NCBI RefSeq assembly: GCF_001510715.1
Contig: NZ_LMTJ01000012.1
Coordinates: 46,912 to 110,911, forward strand
DNA: 64,000 bases
Reading direction: 5' to 3'
DNA from: Bacillus sp. FJAT-29814
GTDB lineage: Bacteria > Bacillota > Bacilli > Bacillales > Cytobacillaceae
The position numbers and the translations under genes are program-made. Positions within the stretch are counted from its first letter, which is position 1. Each line of letters starts with the position of its first letter. Shown here in pieces: positions 1 through 8,006 of this stretch. Below the pieces are notes generated by a model. It worked only from the letters and a program-made list of their open reading frames with translations. It was not told where the DNA came from and did not search any database.

Positions 1-80
1 TGATTTTCTTGGTCGAAAAAAACATTTTAACATGGATCATGATTGATGACCTTTCTTTTTACACAATTATATAGACTTAA

Positions 81-310
81 TCTTTCTATGGGACCCAATA
101 CTAGAAACAACCAACGGTCCAGTCACATACAACCTTTCTATTCGACCCAATGCTTAAAACAACCAACAGTCCAGTCGCATACAGCCTTTCTATGCAACCC
201 AATACTTGAAATATCCAACGGTCCGGTCGCATACAACCTTTCTATGCGACCCAATAATTGAAACAACCAGCGACCCCGTCGCATATACCTTTCTATGTGA
301 TCCAACGGGT
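81..310. repeat. 52-bp tandem repeat with a hairpin in each unit
   Basis: About four and a half direct copies with a period near 52 bp begin at about 81, 133, 185, 237 and 288. Each unit carries the half-sites GTCGCATA and TATGCGAC around a loop of about 9 nt (for example 226-250), so every unit can fold into a stem-loop. The arms vary slightly between copies. No convincing gene overlaps the array. Its function is unknown. Confidence 0.8.
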
Positions 311-448
311 TTTGCTTTGATGATATGGAAATAATAGAATTCAAGAATAGAGGTTCCTGACAGTAGCTTGCATTAATATCAATAATTGTGGCACTTACTT
401 ATCTACGTTGGAAATAATGTGTGTGGAAATTATTGGTTATTTACCGGT

Positions 449-580
449 TGTTGATTGGAGCGCAAGGTGCGCAGACTCCTGCGGGAATACGGGGCAGGGG
501 AGACCCCGCAGGCGCTTTAGCGCCGAGGAGGCTCCCCGAACCGCCCGCGGAAAGCGAAGCACCTGGAGCGGAAATCAACA
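449..580. repeat. GC-rich palindromic dispersed repeat
   Basis: A block much richer in GC than its surroundings, bounded by inverted ends TGTTGATT (449-456) and AATCAACA (573-580). The inner arms GCAAGGTGC and GCACCTGGAGC also pair, and there are nested stems such as GGCGC-TTTA-GCGCC. It resembles the non-coding palindromic repeats I know from intergenic regions of many Bacillaceae. That identification is from memory, not from a search. Open reading frames across it are artefacts. Confidence 0.7.
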
Positions 581-670
581 GACCCATTAGCAGGGATAAC
601 CAAACATAAAAAGGACTAAAATACAATAACATAAAAAAATGCCGAGAAAAAACTCTTTCTCGACAATCCG

Positions 671-697
671 ACAGGGCCGATTGACCCTGTTTTTTTC
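671..697. terminator. Intrinsic terminator
   Basis: Stem ACAGGG/CCCTGT followed by a run of seven T. A second stem, CGAGAAA/TTTCTCG, lies just upstream at about 644-664. It may end transcription coming from the left of the window. No gene is seen between it and position 1. Confidence 0.6.
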
Positions 698-870
698 TAT
701 TAATTTTCCATTTTAAAAATAACATATTAAATTATATCAGAAATTGTAAAAAGGAAATTGGTTATTTGATAACTTTTATAATCTTTACGCCTTTTTTCGA
801 CAAAATCTTGAATTTCTATTTAATTTTAAATGAAAACATGATAATATAAATCTCGATTAGTAGGAATGAT

Positions 871-890
871 ATCAGAGGTCTGATGTCTTA
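871..890. promoter_or_regulatory. Candidate GntR operator upstream of the GntR gene
   Basis: ATCAGAGGTCTGAT (871-884) is an inverted repeat with 6-bp arms. The overlapping AGGTCTGATGTCTTA (876-890) matches 13 of 15 positions at 2952-2966, ahead of the transporter ATPase gene. A palindrome of this kind next to a GntR gene fits autoregulation. The link is inferred. Confidence 0.45.
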
Positions 891-915
891 GGAAAAAAGG
901 CTGGAGGAAAGCAGC

Positions 916-1641
916 ATGTCGATAAAGTCAGATAACCGGCATTTATATCTCCAAGTAATCGATCGAATCAAGCAAGATATCGAAAATGGGGTCTATAAAG
1001 AAAAAGAAAAATTGCCTTCCGAATTTGATCTTGCCAAGCAACTGGGTGTCAGCAGAGCGACACTCCGGGAAGCACTACGAATACTTGAAGAAGAAAACGT
1101 TATCATTAGACGCCACGGAGTCGGGACGTTTGTAAATGCAAAGCCCCTGTTCACTTCAGGGATCGAACAATTAAATAGCGTTACTGACATGATTAAGCAG
1201 GCTGGCATGAAACCAGGGACCATTTTCTTAAGATCATCAAAGCAAGACCCAACCGAGGAGGACATTCGTCGTTTCTCATGTTCCACTAGTGAGGAAATGG
1301 TGGTAATCGAAAGGGTAAGAACCGCAAACGGGGAACCGGTCGTATACTGTATCGACAAGGTGCCTGCCCATATATTTCCGGAAACCTTTTCTCATGAGGG
1401 AGAATCCATCTTCACCATATTAGATGAAGAGGCAAACCGAAGAATTACGTATGCGGTTGCTCAAATCGAGCCCATTGGTTATCATGAAAAGATTTCCCCA
1501 ATTCTGGAATGTGACCCGGAAACAGCATTGTTAGTCTTAAAACAGATGCATTTCGATGAAATGGATGAGCCTGTCCTATTTTCGGTAAACTATTTTAAAG
1601 CGGACATGTTTAGTTTTCATGTACTTAGGAGACGCGTTTAA
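916..1641 (+). CDS. GntR/HutC-family transcriptional regulator (YmfC-like)
   Basis: A 241-residue regulator with an N-terminal winged helix-turn-helix (about residues 8-75, including the GntR core LPSEFDLAKQLGVSRATLREAL) and a C-terminal UTRA effector domain (about 95-238). Length and layout are typical of the HutC subgroup. In B. subtilis ymfC sits in the same place, ahead of the ymf genes. Here it directly precedes a BMP-type lipoprotein gene and nucleoside ABC genes, so it probably controls uptake. An inverted repeat at 871-884 and a related site before the ATPase gene are candidate operators. The effector is unknown. The ATG start has the ribosome site GGAGGAAAG. Confidence 0.85.
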   Translation: MSIKSDNRHLYLQVIDRIKQDIENGVYKEKEKLPSEFDLAKQLGVSRATLREALRILEEENVIIRRHGVGTFVNAKPLFTSGIEQLNSVTDMIKQAGMKPGTIFLRSSKQDPTEEDIRRFSCSTSEEMVVIERVRTANGEPVVYCIDKVPAHIFPETFSHEGESIFTILDEEANRRITYAVAQIEPIGYHEKISPILECDPETALLVLKQMHFDEMDEPVLFSVNYFKADMFSFHVLRRRV

Positions 1642-1723
1642 TTTTTAATTGGTAATGAAAACGCAATCAGTCCTAGCTTTAACCATTTCTACAAGATCAA
1701 AACAATTTTAGGGGGAAAATACC

Positions 1724-2809
1724 TTGAAAAATCGTAAAGTTGGAATGGCACTATCACTAGTTCTTGCTGCTGGCACACTTTTGGGAGCTTGTGGAAAGAG
1801 TGATGACAACAAAGGCACCGAAGAGACCAAAGGCGGAGACAAAGAAAAAGCATTCTCTGTAGGTATGGTTACTGACGTCGGCGGCGTTGATGACAAATCA
1901 TTTAACCAGTCTGCTTGGGAAGGTCTGCAAAACTTCGGTAAAGAAAACGGTTTGAAAAAGGGTAAAGGCGGCTTTGATTACGTACAATCGAAATCAGATG
2001 CTGACTATGCAACAAACCTTAATACTCTAGTTCGTCAAGATTTTGATTTAGTATACGGTATTGGTTTCTTAATGGAATCTGCCATTAAAGAAATCGCTCA
2101 ACAACAAAAGGATGCTCACTTTGCCATCGTTGATGCTGAAGTGAAAGAGCCAAACGTGGCAAGCATCATGTTCAAAGAGCAAGAAGCAGCATTCCTTGCT
2201 GGTGTAGCCGCTGCTTTAACTACAAAAACTAATCATATCGGTTTCATCGGCGGTATGGAAATCCCGGTTATTGAACGCTTCGAAGCCGGCTTCCTTGCTG
2301 GTGTAAAGGCAGCTAAACCAGAAGTACAAGTTGATGTTCAATATTCTGGCGCATTTGATAAAGCTGAACTTGGTCAATCTATTGCTTCGAAAATGTACTC
2401 TTCCGGCGCTGACGTAATTTTCCATGCTTCTGGCGCTACTGGTAACGGATTATTCAAAGAGGCCGTTGACCGTAAAGCAAAAGAACCTGCAAAGGATTTC
2501 TGGGCAATCGGTGTTGACCGTGACCAGGCTGACATGGGTCCGGAAATCGTCCTTACATCTGCACTTAAGCGTGTAGACGTAGCGGTACAAGACCTTGCCA
2601 CTAAAGCAAAAGAAGGTAATTTCGCTGGCGGAGAAGTTGTTTTATACGGCTTGCAAGAAGATGGTGTAGGCTTGGCTCCAATCAATGCAAAGGCAGCTAA
2701 CAAGGATGCTATTGATAAAGCTGTTAAAGAATGGATTGAAAAAATCAAATCCGGAGATGTAAAAGTTCCGGGAACTCGTGATGAAGCGAAAAATTTTAGC
2801 GCACAATAA
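1724..2809 (+). CDS. BMP-family substrate-binding lipoprotein (nucleoside ABC importer)
   Basis: A 361-residue protein with a type II signal peptide: positively charged start, hydrophobic stretch, lipobox LLGAC with the lipidated cysteine near residue 23. A charged linker and the BMP/PnrA fold follow (motifs VTDVGGVDDKSFNQSAWEG and IGFIGGMEIPVIERFEAGF). The TTG start is supported by AGGGGGAA 8 nt upstream. The family binds purine nucleosides outside the membrane. It precedes an ATPase and two permeases, matching the B. subtilis NupNOPQ (YufNOPQ) guanosine importer. A strong stem-loop follows the gene and probably makes its transcript more abundant than the downstream genes. The exact ligand is inferred. 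Confidence 0.9.
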   Translation: MKNRKVGMALSLVLAAGTLLGACGKSDDNKGTEETKGGDKEKAFSVGMVTDVGGVDDKSFNQSAWEGLQNFGKENGLKKGKGGFDYVQSKSDADYATNLNTLVRQDFDLVYGIGFLMESAIKEIAQQQKDAHFAIVDAEVKEPNVASIMFKEQEAAFLAGVAAALTTKTNHIGFIGGMEIPVIERFEAGFLAGVKAAKPEVQVDVQYSGAFDKAELGQSIASKMYSSGADVIFHASGATGNGLFKEAVDRKAKEPAKDFWAIGVDRDQADMGPEIVLTSALKRVDVAVQDLATKAKEGNFAGGEVVLYGLQEDGVGLAPINAKAANKDAIDKAVKEWIEKIKSGDVKVPGTRDEAKNFSAQ

Positions 2810-2820
2810 GAGTGATATTA

Positions 2821-2857
2821 AAGGAATAAGCGGATATATCTTTACCGCTTATTCCTT
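2821..2857 (+). terminator. Stem-loop after the binding-protein gene
   Basis: A perfect 13-bp stem (AAGGAATAAGCGG with CCGCTTATTCCTT) and an 11-nt loop, without a good T run. A second imperfect stem lies at about 2870-2910. Such structures commonly stabilise or partly end the transcript of an ABC binding-protein gene. Confidence 0.6.
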
Positions 2858-2951
2858 ATTAATGAAACCTTAATTGAAGAGTAGAAGAATCATTCTACTT
2901 TTCACTTAAGGTTTTAACTGGGGATAAATCCCTGTTTTTTAAAACAGCAAA

Positions 2952-2966
2952 AGGTCTGACCTCTTA
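2952..2966. promoter_or_regulatory. Candidate GntR operator before the ABC ATPase gene
   Basis: AGGTCTGACCTCTTA matches the site at 876-890 at 13 of 15 positions and contains the palindrome GGTC-T-GACC. It suggests that a separate promoter for the ATPase-permease part is under the same regulator. Confidence 0.4.
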
Positions 2967-3015
2967 CTACTATTGGTCATTTTTTCCTTTTATCTATCTG
3001 CAGGGAGTGAGAAAT

Positions 3016-4545
3016 ATGGAATATGTTATTGAGATGCTTAACATACGCAAAGAGTTCGGTAACTTTGTTGCGAATGATAACATCACCCTTCAATTAAAGA
3101 AGGGCGAAATTCACGCTTTACTTGGCGAAAACGGTGCAGGCAAATCAACTTTAATGAACGTTCTTTTCGGATTGTATCAACCGGAAGGGGGAGAAATTAA
3201 AGTAAAAGGAAAACCTGTAAAAATTTCTAACCCAAATATCGCTAATGATTTGGGAATCGGAATGGTGCACCAGCACTTTATGCTTGTTGATACCTTTTCG
3301 GTAACGGAAAACATTATCCTTGGTCGGGAGATCACAACCGGTGGACGAATCGATTTAAAAAAGGCCGAGCGGGAAGTTCGGGACATTTCCGAACGATATG
3401 GACTTGCTGTCGATCCACAAGCGAAAATTTCTGATATTTCTGTTGGAATGCAGCAAAGGGTAGAAATTTTAAAAACACTGTACCGCGGTGCCGAAATTCT
3501 AATTTTTGACGAACCGACAGCTGTATTGACACCACAGGAAATTAAAGAATTGATTCAAATTATGAGAACCCTTATTAAGGAAGGGAAATCGATTATTTTA
3601 ATTACCCATAAGTTGAAGGAAATTATGGAGGTAGCTGATCGCTGCACTGTAATCCGCAAAGGAAAAGGGATCGGGACGGTCAATGTCAGTGAAACAAATC
3701 CCAATGAACTTGCCAGCCTGATGGTAGGCCGTGAAGTTGTTTTTAAAACGGAAAAGAAAGAGTCTGTACCAAAGCAGGATGTATTGGTTGTGAAGGATTT
3801 AGTCGTAAAGGATTCACGTGGAGTAACCGTTGTAAACGGGCTAAACCTGAACGTCCGTGCAGGAGAAATTGTCGGGATTGCCGGGGTGGATGGAAACGGG
3901 CAATCTGAATTTATCGAGGCGATTACAGGCTTGCGCAAAGCTGAAAATGGCAGTGTGAAATTAAATGACAAGGAATTGTTTAATTTACCGCCGAGAAAGG
4001 TTACCGAAGCGGGTGTCGGCCATATCCCGCAGGACCGTCATAAACACGGATTGGTATTAAATTATCCAATGGCCGAAAATATGGTGCTTCAAACTTATTA
4101 CAAACAACCATTTTCGAAAAATGGCATTTTAAATTTCAAAGAAATATATAAACAAGCTAAGAAATTAATCGCTGAGTTTGACGTACGGACACCGAGTGAA
4201 TCTGCTTTGGCACGCGCACTATCCGGCGGTAACCAGCAAAAGGCAATCATTGGCCGTGAGGTAGATCGTAATCCTGATCTGTTAATTGCTGCTCAGCCTA
4301 CTCGCGGGTTGGATGTAGGGGCGATTGAATTTATTCATAAGCGCTTAATTGAGCAAAGGGATAATGGAAAGGCCGTTTTGCTTGTTTCGTTTGAGTTAGA
4401 TGAAATCATGAATGTCAGCGACCGAATTGCTGTCATATACGAGGGGAGAATCGTAGCTGTCGTCAATCCGAAGGAAACGGATGAACAAGAGCTTGGATTG
4501 CTGATGGCCGGTTCAAATAGAAAGGAAGCTGGTTCAAATGGCTAA
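3016..4545 (+). CDS. Nucleoside ABC transporter, tandem ATPase (NupO/YufO-like)
   Basis: About 509 residues with two ATP-binding cassettes, as in sugar and nucleoside importers of the Mgl/Rbs type. The first has Walker A GENGAGKST and Walker B ILIFDEPTAVL. The second is degenerate (GVDGNGQ in place of Walker A) but keeps the signature LSGGNQQK and the motif PDLLIAAQPTRGLDVGA. The ATG at 3016 is preferred to the GTG at 3007 because AGGGAGTGAG lies at the right distance only from the ATG. It overlaps the permease gene by 8 nt, so translation is coupled. It energises import of the ligand bound by the upstream lipoprotein. Confidence 0.9.
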   Translation: MEYVIEMLNIRKEFGNFVANDNITLQLKKGEIHALLGENGAGKSTLMNVLFGLYQPEGGEIKVKGKPVKISNPNIANDLGIGMVHQHFMLVDTFSVTENIILGREITTGGRIDLKKAEREVRDISERYGLAVDPQAKISDISVGMQQRVEILKTLYRGAEILIFDEPTAVLTPQEIKELIQIMRTLIKEGKSIILITHKLKEIMEVADRCTVIRKGKGIGTVNVSETNPNELASLMVGREVVFKTEKKESVPKQDVLVVKDLVVKDSRGVTVVNGLNLNVRAGEIVGIAGVDGNGQSEFIEAITGLRKAENGSVKLNDKELFNLPPRKVTEAGVGHIPQDRHKHGLVLNYPMAENMVLQTYYKQPFSKNGILNFKEIYKQAKKLIAEFDVRTPSESALARALSGGNQQKAIIGREVDRNPDLLIAAQPTRGLDVGAIEFIHKRLIEQRDNGKAVLLVSFELDEIMNVSDRIAVIYEGRIVAVVNPKETDEQELGLLMAGSNRKEAGSNG

Positions 4546-5587
4546 ACGCTTAACAGGATTATTGACGCCAATTATTGCGGTACTGTTAGGAATCATCGTT
4601 GGAACCATTATCATGTTAGTCAGCGGCTACGACCCAGTTGCAGCCTATACAGCATTATGGAATGGGGCCTTTGGTGATATTTATTATGTGGGGGAAGTTA
4701 TCAGACAGTTTACACCTTACATCTTGGCTGGTTTGGCGGTAGCATTTGCCTTCCGCGTCGGCCTGTTTAACATCGGAGTTGAAGGCCAATTTATCGTCGG
4801 CTGGCTGGCGGCGGTTTGGGTAGGAGTTGCCTTTGACCTTCCAAAGATTATTCATCTGCCGCTTGCCATTTTGGCTTCTATTGTGGCGGGTGCCATTTGG
4901 GCATATATTCCCGGGCTATTAAAGGCTCGTTTCCGTGTACACGAAGTTATCGTCACCATCATGATGAACTATGTGGCGCTTCATGCGACAAACTATATTA
5001 TTAGAAATTATCTCGCTGCTAAAAGCGGTGATAAAACTGAACCTATTCATCAAACAGCTTCATTACGTTCAGAATGGCTGGAAAGTCTCACCGACTATTC
5101 ACGTCTGCATTGGGGAATCGTTCTTGCCATTGCCTGCTGTTTCATAATGTGGTTTTTACTAGAAAAAACTACCAGAGGCTTTGAATTACGTGCCGTCGGT
5201 TTTAACCAAGATGCGGCGCAATATGCCGGGATGAACGTAAATAGAAATATTATTCTTTCGATGGTCATTTCCGGGGCATTTGCAGGACTTGCAGGGGCAA
5301 TGGACGGGTTGGGAACCTTCGGCTATGCGGCTGTAAAGGGTGGATTTACGGGTGTTGGGTTTGAAGGAATTGCGATTGCGTTATTAGGGGCCAACTCCGC
5401 CTTAGGAGTATTCTTCTCAGCAATTTTATTTGGTGCTCTAAAGGTCGGTTCATTAAATATGCCACTTGAAGCTGGCGTACCGAATGAGCTTGTTAATATC
5501 ATTATAGCGTTGATTGTATTCTTTGTAGCTTCTAGCTACATCATCAGAGTATTTCTTGATCGATTCAACAAGAAAGGGGTGAAGTAA
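4538..5587 (+). CDS. Nucleoside ABC transporter permease (NupP/YufP-like)
   Basis: A 349-residue inner-membrane permease of the BPD_transp_2 family with about eight to ten hydrophobic helices. The motif GLFNIGVEGQFIVG and the later segment LRAVGFNQDAAQYAGMN are typical of the nucleoside/simple-sugar branch. It overlaps the ATPase gene and lies 1 nt before the second permease, so the two are probably co-translated as a heterodimer. Confidence 0.9.
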   Translation: MAKRLTGLLTPIIAVLLGIIVGTIIMLVSGYDPVAAYTALWNGAFGDIYYVGEVIRQFTPYILAGLAVAFAFRVGLFNIGVEGQFIVGWLAAVWVGVAFDLPKIIHLPLAILASIVAGAIWAYIPGLLKARFRVHEVIVTIMMNYVALHATNYIIRNYLAAKSGDKTEPIHQTASLRSEWLESLTDYSRLHWGIVLAIACCFIMWFLLEKTTRGFELRAVGFNQDAAQYAGMNVNRNIILSMVISGAFAGLAGAMDGLGTFGYAAVKGGFTGVGFEGIAIALLGANSALGVFFSAILFGALKVGSLNMPLEAGVPNELVNIIIALIVFFVASSYIIRVFLDRFNKKGVK

Positions 5588-5588
5588 A

Positions 5589-6548
5589 GTGAGCTTAATG
5601 GATATCTTGACGATCGTTGTTCCATCTACGCTTTTATGGGCAGCTCCACTTATCTTCACTGCACTAGGCGGTATCTTCTCGGAACGCTCCGGGGTGGTAA
5701 ATATCGGTCTTGAAGGTTTAATGGTTGTTGGTGCGTTTACGGCTATTGTTTTTAACTTGACATTTGTAGGCACTTTCGGCAATGCAACTCCATGGGTTGC
5801 TTTGGTCGTGGCGATGATTGTCGGGGGAGTTTTTTCGATTCTCCATGCGGTGGCGTCTATTACCTTCCGCGCTGACCACACTGTATCCGGTGTAGCCATT
5901 AACTTGCTAGCAACTGGCTTGACATTGTTCCTTGTTAAAATGATTTATGATAAAGGTGAAACAGGAATCATCAAAGAGAGCTTTAGTAAGATTGACATTC
6001 CTATTTTAAAAGATATTCCAATTATTGGTGAAATCTTTTTCCAAAACACGTATTGGACATCGTTCCTTGCCATTATCGTAGCACTTATTGCTTGGTATGT
6101 AGTATTTAAAACACCATTTGGTCTTCGCCTCCGTTCGGTTGGTGAACATCCAATGGCAGCAGACACGATGGGAATCAATGTAACGAAAATGCGTTATTTG
6201 GGTGTTATCATTTCTGGCGCGCTTGGTGGTCTTGGCGGTGCCGTTTATGCCCAGTCGATTACTTCCAACTTCAGCCACGCTACGATTAGTGGTCAAGGTT
6301 TCATGGCGCTCGCGGCAATGATTTTCGGTAAATGGCATCCGCTTGGTGCCCTTGGTGCCGGTATCTTCTTTGGCCTTGCCCAAAGTATCAGTATTATCGG
6401 GTCAAGCTTGCCATTCTTAAAAGAAATCCCGAGTGTGTATCTGTTAATTGCACCTTATGTATTAACAATCTTGGCCTTAACCGGATTCATCGGTCGTGCC
6501 GATGCTCCGAAAGCATCTGGTACCCATTATATTAAGGGAAGCCGTTAA
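5589..6548 (+). CDS. Nucleoside ABC transporter permease (NupQ/YufQ-like)
   Basis: A 319-residue polytopic membrane protein of the same family as the preceding permease (motifs VVNIGLEGLMVVGAF and LRSVGEHPMAADTMGINV). The GTG start has AAAGGGGTGAAG upstream; an in-frame ATG lies nine bases on. It is the last gene of the transporter operon and is followed by a strong terminator. It should form the translocation pore with the previous gene product. Confidence 0.9.
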   Translation: MSLMDILTIVVPSTLLWAAPLIFTALGGIFSERSGVVNIGLEGLMVVGAFTAIVFNLTFVGTFGNATPWVALVVAMIVGGVFSILHAVASITFRADHTVSGVAINLLATGLTLFLVKMIYDKGETGIIKESFSKIDIPILKDIPIIGEIFFQNTYWTSFLAIIVALIAWYVVFKTPFGLRLRSVGEHPMAADTMGINVTKMRYLGVIISGALGGLGGAVYAQSITSNFSHATISGQGFMALAAMIFGKWHPLGALGAGIFFGLAQSISIIGSSLPFLKEIPSVYLLIAPYVLTILALTGFIGRADAPKASGTHYIKGSR

Positions 6549-6555
6549 TAAATTA

Positions 6556-6590
6556 AGAACCTTCAGTTTATCACTGAGGGTTCTTTTTTT
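6556..6590 (+). terminator. Terminator of the nucleoside transporter operon
   Basis: Stem AGAACC-TCAG paired with CTGA-GGTTCT, followed by eight T. Confidence 0.85.
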
Positions 6591-6725
6591 TGGAAAAAGT
6601 GTCATTGCTTGAATGAACCAAGCATGTAAAATTATAGTAATAAGTATAGGTTTCTGCGCCAAGGAAAAAATATAAAGAAAAATGTTTAGAAATGTAAGTC
6701 TGAAGACTAACAAGGAGGAAGGCAA

Positions 6726-8006
6726 ATGGGCGATATATCGGAAAAAATAACGGAAATGCAAGGATATAAACTCCATGTAATTGAAACAGATAAATATAAA
6801 ACCAATACCATTGTTTGGCGGATGAAAGCCCCATTAACCAAGAAGGATGTTACGAAAAGGGCCCTGCTCCCGCAAGTGCTCCAATCCAGCTCGGCCAATT
6901 ATCCGACGACAACCAAGCTGCGCTCCTATCTAGATGATTTATATGGGGCAACGCTTTATGTAGATTTGTCAAAAAAAGGTGAATATCATGTCATCAGCTT
7001 TCTGATTGAAATTGCCAATGAAAAATTCCTGACAGACCCGACACCGCTTCTCGAAAAGGGGTTTGAATTACTCGCGGAGATCCTATTGCATCCTAATGCG
7101 AGCGGTAATGCGTTTGACCGTGAAACAGTAGAAAAAGAAAAGCGCACTCAAAAGCAGCGTATCCAATCGGTCTATGATGATAAAATGCGCTACTCCAATG
7201 TCCGTCTGATTGAGGAAATGTGTAAGGGAGAGCCTTATGCACTCCAGGTTCACGGTGATGCTGCAGAAGTTGAAGCCATCACTCCGGACAGCCTGTATGA
7301 ATATTATCAAAAAGCCCTCGCCGAGGATGAAATGAATCTTTATGTGATCGGCGATGTGAAAGAGGCGGAAGTGAAGGCGTTTGCTGAGGAATTACTCAAA
7401 TTTGAAACCCGGACACCAAAACAGGCAGAGGACCTTCGGGTTTCACAAAAATCGGATGTAAATGAGGTGAAGGAGCAGCAGGATGTCAAGCAAGGTAAAT
7501 TAAATATCGGCTATCGGACAAATATTTCCTATGGAGGCCCTGATTACTTCACCTTGCAGGTGTTTAATGGCATTTTCGGCGGCTTTGCCCATTCCAAACT
7601 GTTTATCAACGTCCGCGAAAAGGCCAGCCTGGCCTATTATGCTGCAAGCCGGCTTGAAAGCCATAAAGGCTTGCTGATGGTGATGTCAGGGATTGATAAT
7701 AAAAATTATGATCAGGCTGTAAAAATCATTCGCGAACAAATGGAAGCCATGCGAAAAGGCGATTTTACAGAAGAAGAAATTGAACAAACGAAGGCGGTCA
7801 TTAAAAATCAAATTCTCGAAACAATTGATACCTCAAGGGGACTGCTTGAGCTTCTATATCATAATGTGATTGCCAAAACAAATATTGGAATTGAAACATG
7901 GCTTTCCGAAATGCAAAAAGCCACCAGGGAGGACATCATCGCGGTGGGGAATAAAATAAACCTTGATACCATTTATTTCTTAACGGGAACGGAGGCAGGG
8001 CAATAA
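6726..8006 (+). CDS. ymfF: M16-family peptidase-like protein YmfF
   Basis: A 426-residue member of the insulinase/pitrilysin (M16) family. The zinc motif HXXEH is absent: the expected place reads LPQVLQSSSANYPT. It is therefore probably the non-catalytic partner of a heterodimeric M16 peptidase, with the next gene supplying the active site. The C-terminal half keeps the motif FGGFAHSKLFINVREKASLAYYAASR typical of the substrate-binding subunit. The ATG has AAGGAGGAAGG upstream. Stop and next start overlap by one base. Order ymfF-ymfH-ymfI is as in B. subtilis. Substrate unknown. Confidence 0.88.
   Translation: MGDISEKITEMQGYKLHVIETDKYKTNTIVWRMKAPLTKKDVTKRALLPQVLQSSSANYPTTTKLRSYLDDLYGATLYVDLSKKGEYHVISFLIEIANEKFLTDPTPLLEKGFELLAEILLHPNASGNAFDRETVEKEKRTQKQRIQSVYDDKMRYSNVRLIEEMCKGEPYALQVHGDAAEVEAITPDSLYEYYQKALAEDEMNLYVIGDVKEAEVKAFAEELLKFETRTPKQAEDLRVSQKSDVNEVKEQQDVKQGKLNIGYRTNISYGGPDYFTLQVFNGIFGGFAHSKLFINVREKASLAYYAASRLESHKGLLMVMSGIDNKNYDQAVKIIREQMEAMRKGDFTEEEIEQTKAVIKNQILETIDTSRGLLELLYHNVIAKTNIGIETWLSEMQKATREDIIAVGNKINLDTIYFLTGTEAGQ

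Noticed and set aside
81..310. Possible CRISPR array
   Set aside because: The units are near-identical over their whole 52 bp, so there are no unique spacers, and no cas genes are in the window.
43..344. Overlapping small ORFs on both strands across the tandem repeat
   Set aside because: They exist only because the repeat period keeps frames open. No ribosome site and no protein-like composition.
441..725. 94-codon minus-strand ORF over the GC-rich repeat
   Set aside because: It spans a palindromic dispersed repeat and a terminator and has low-quality composition.
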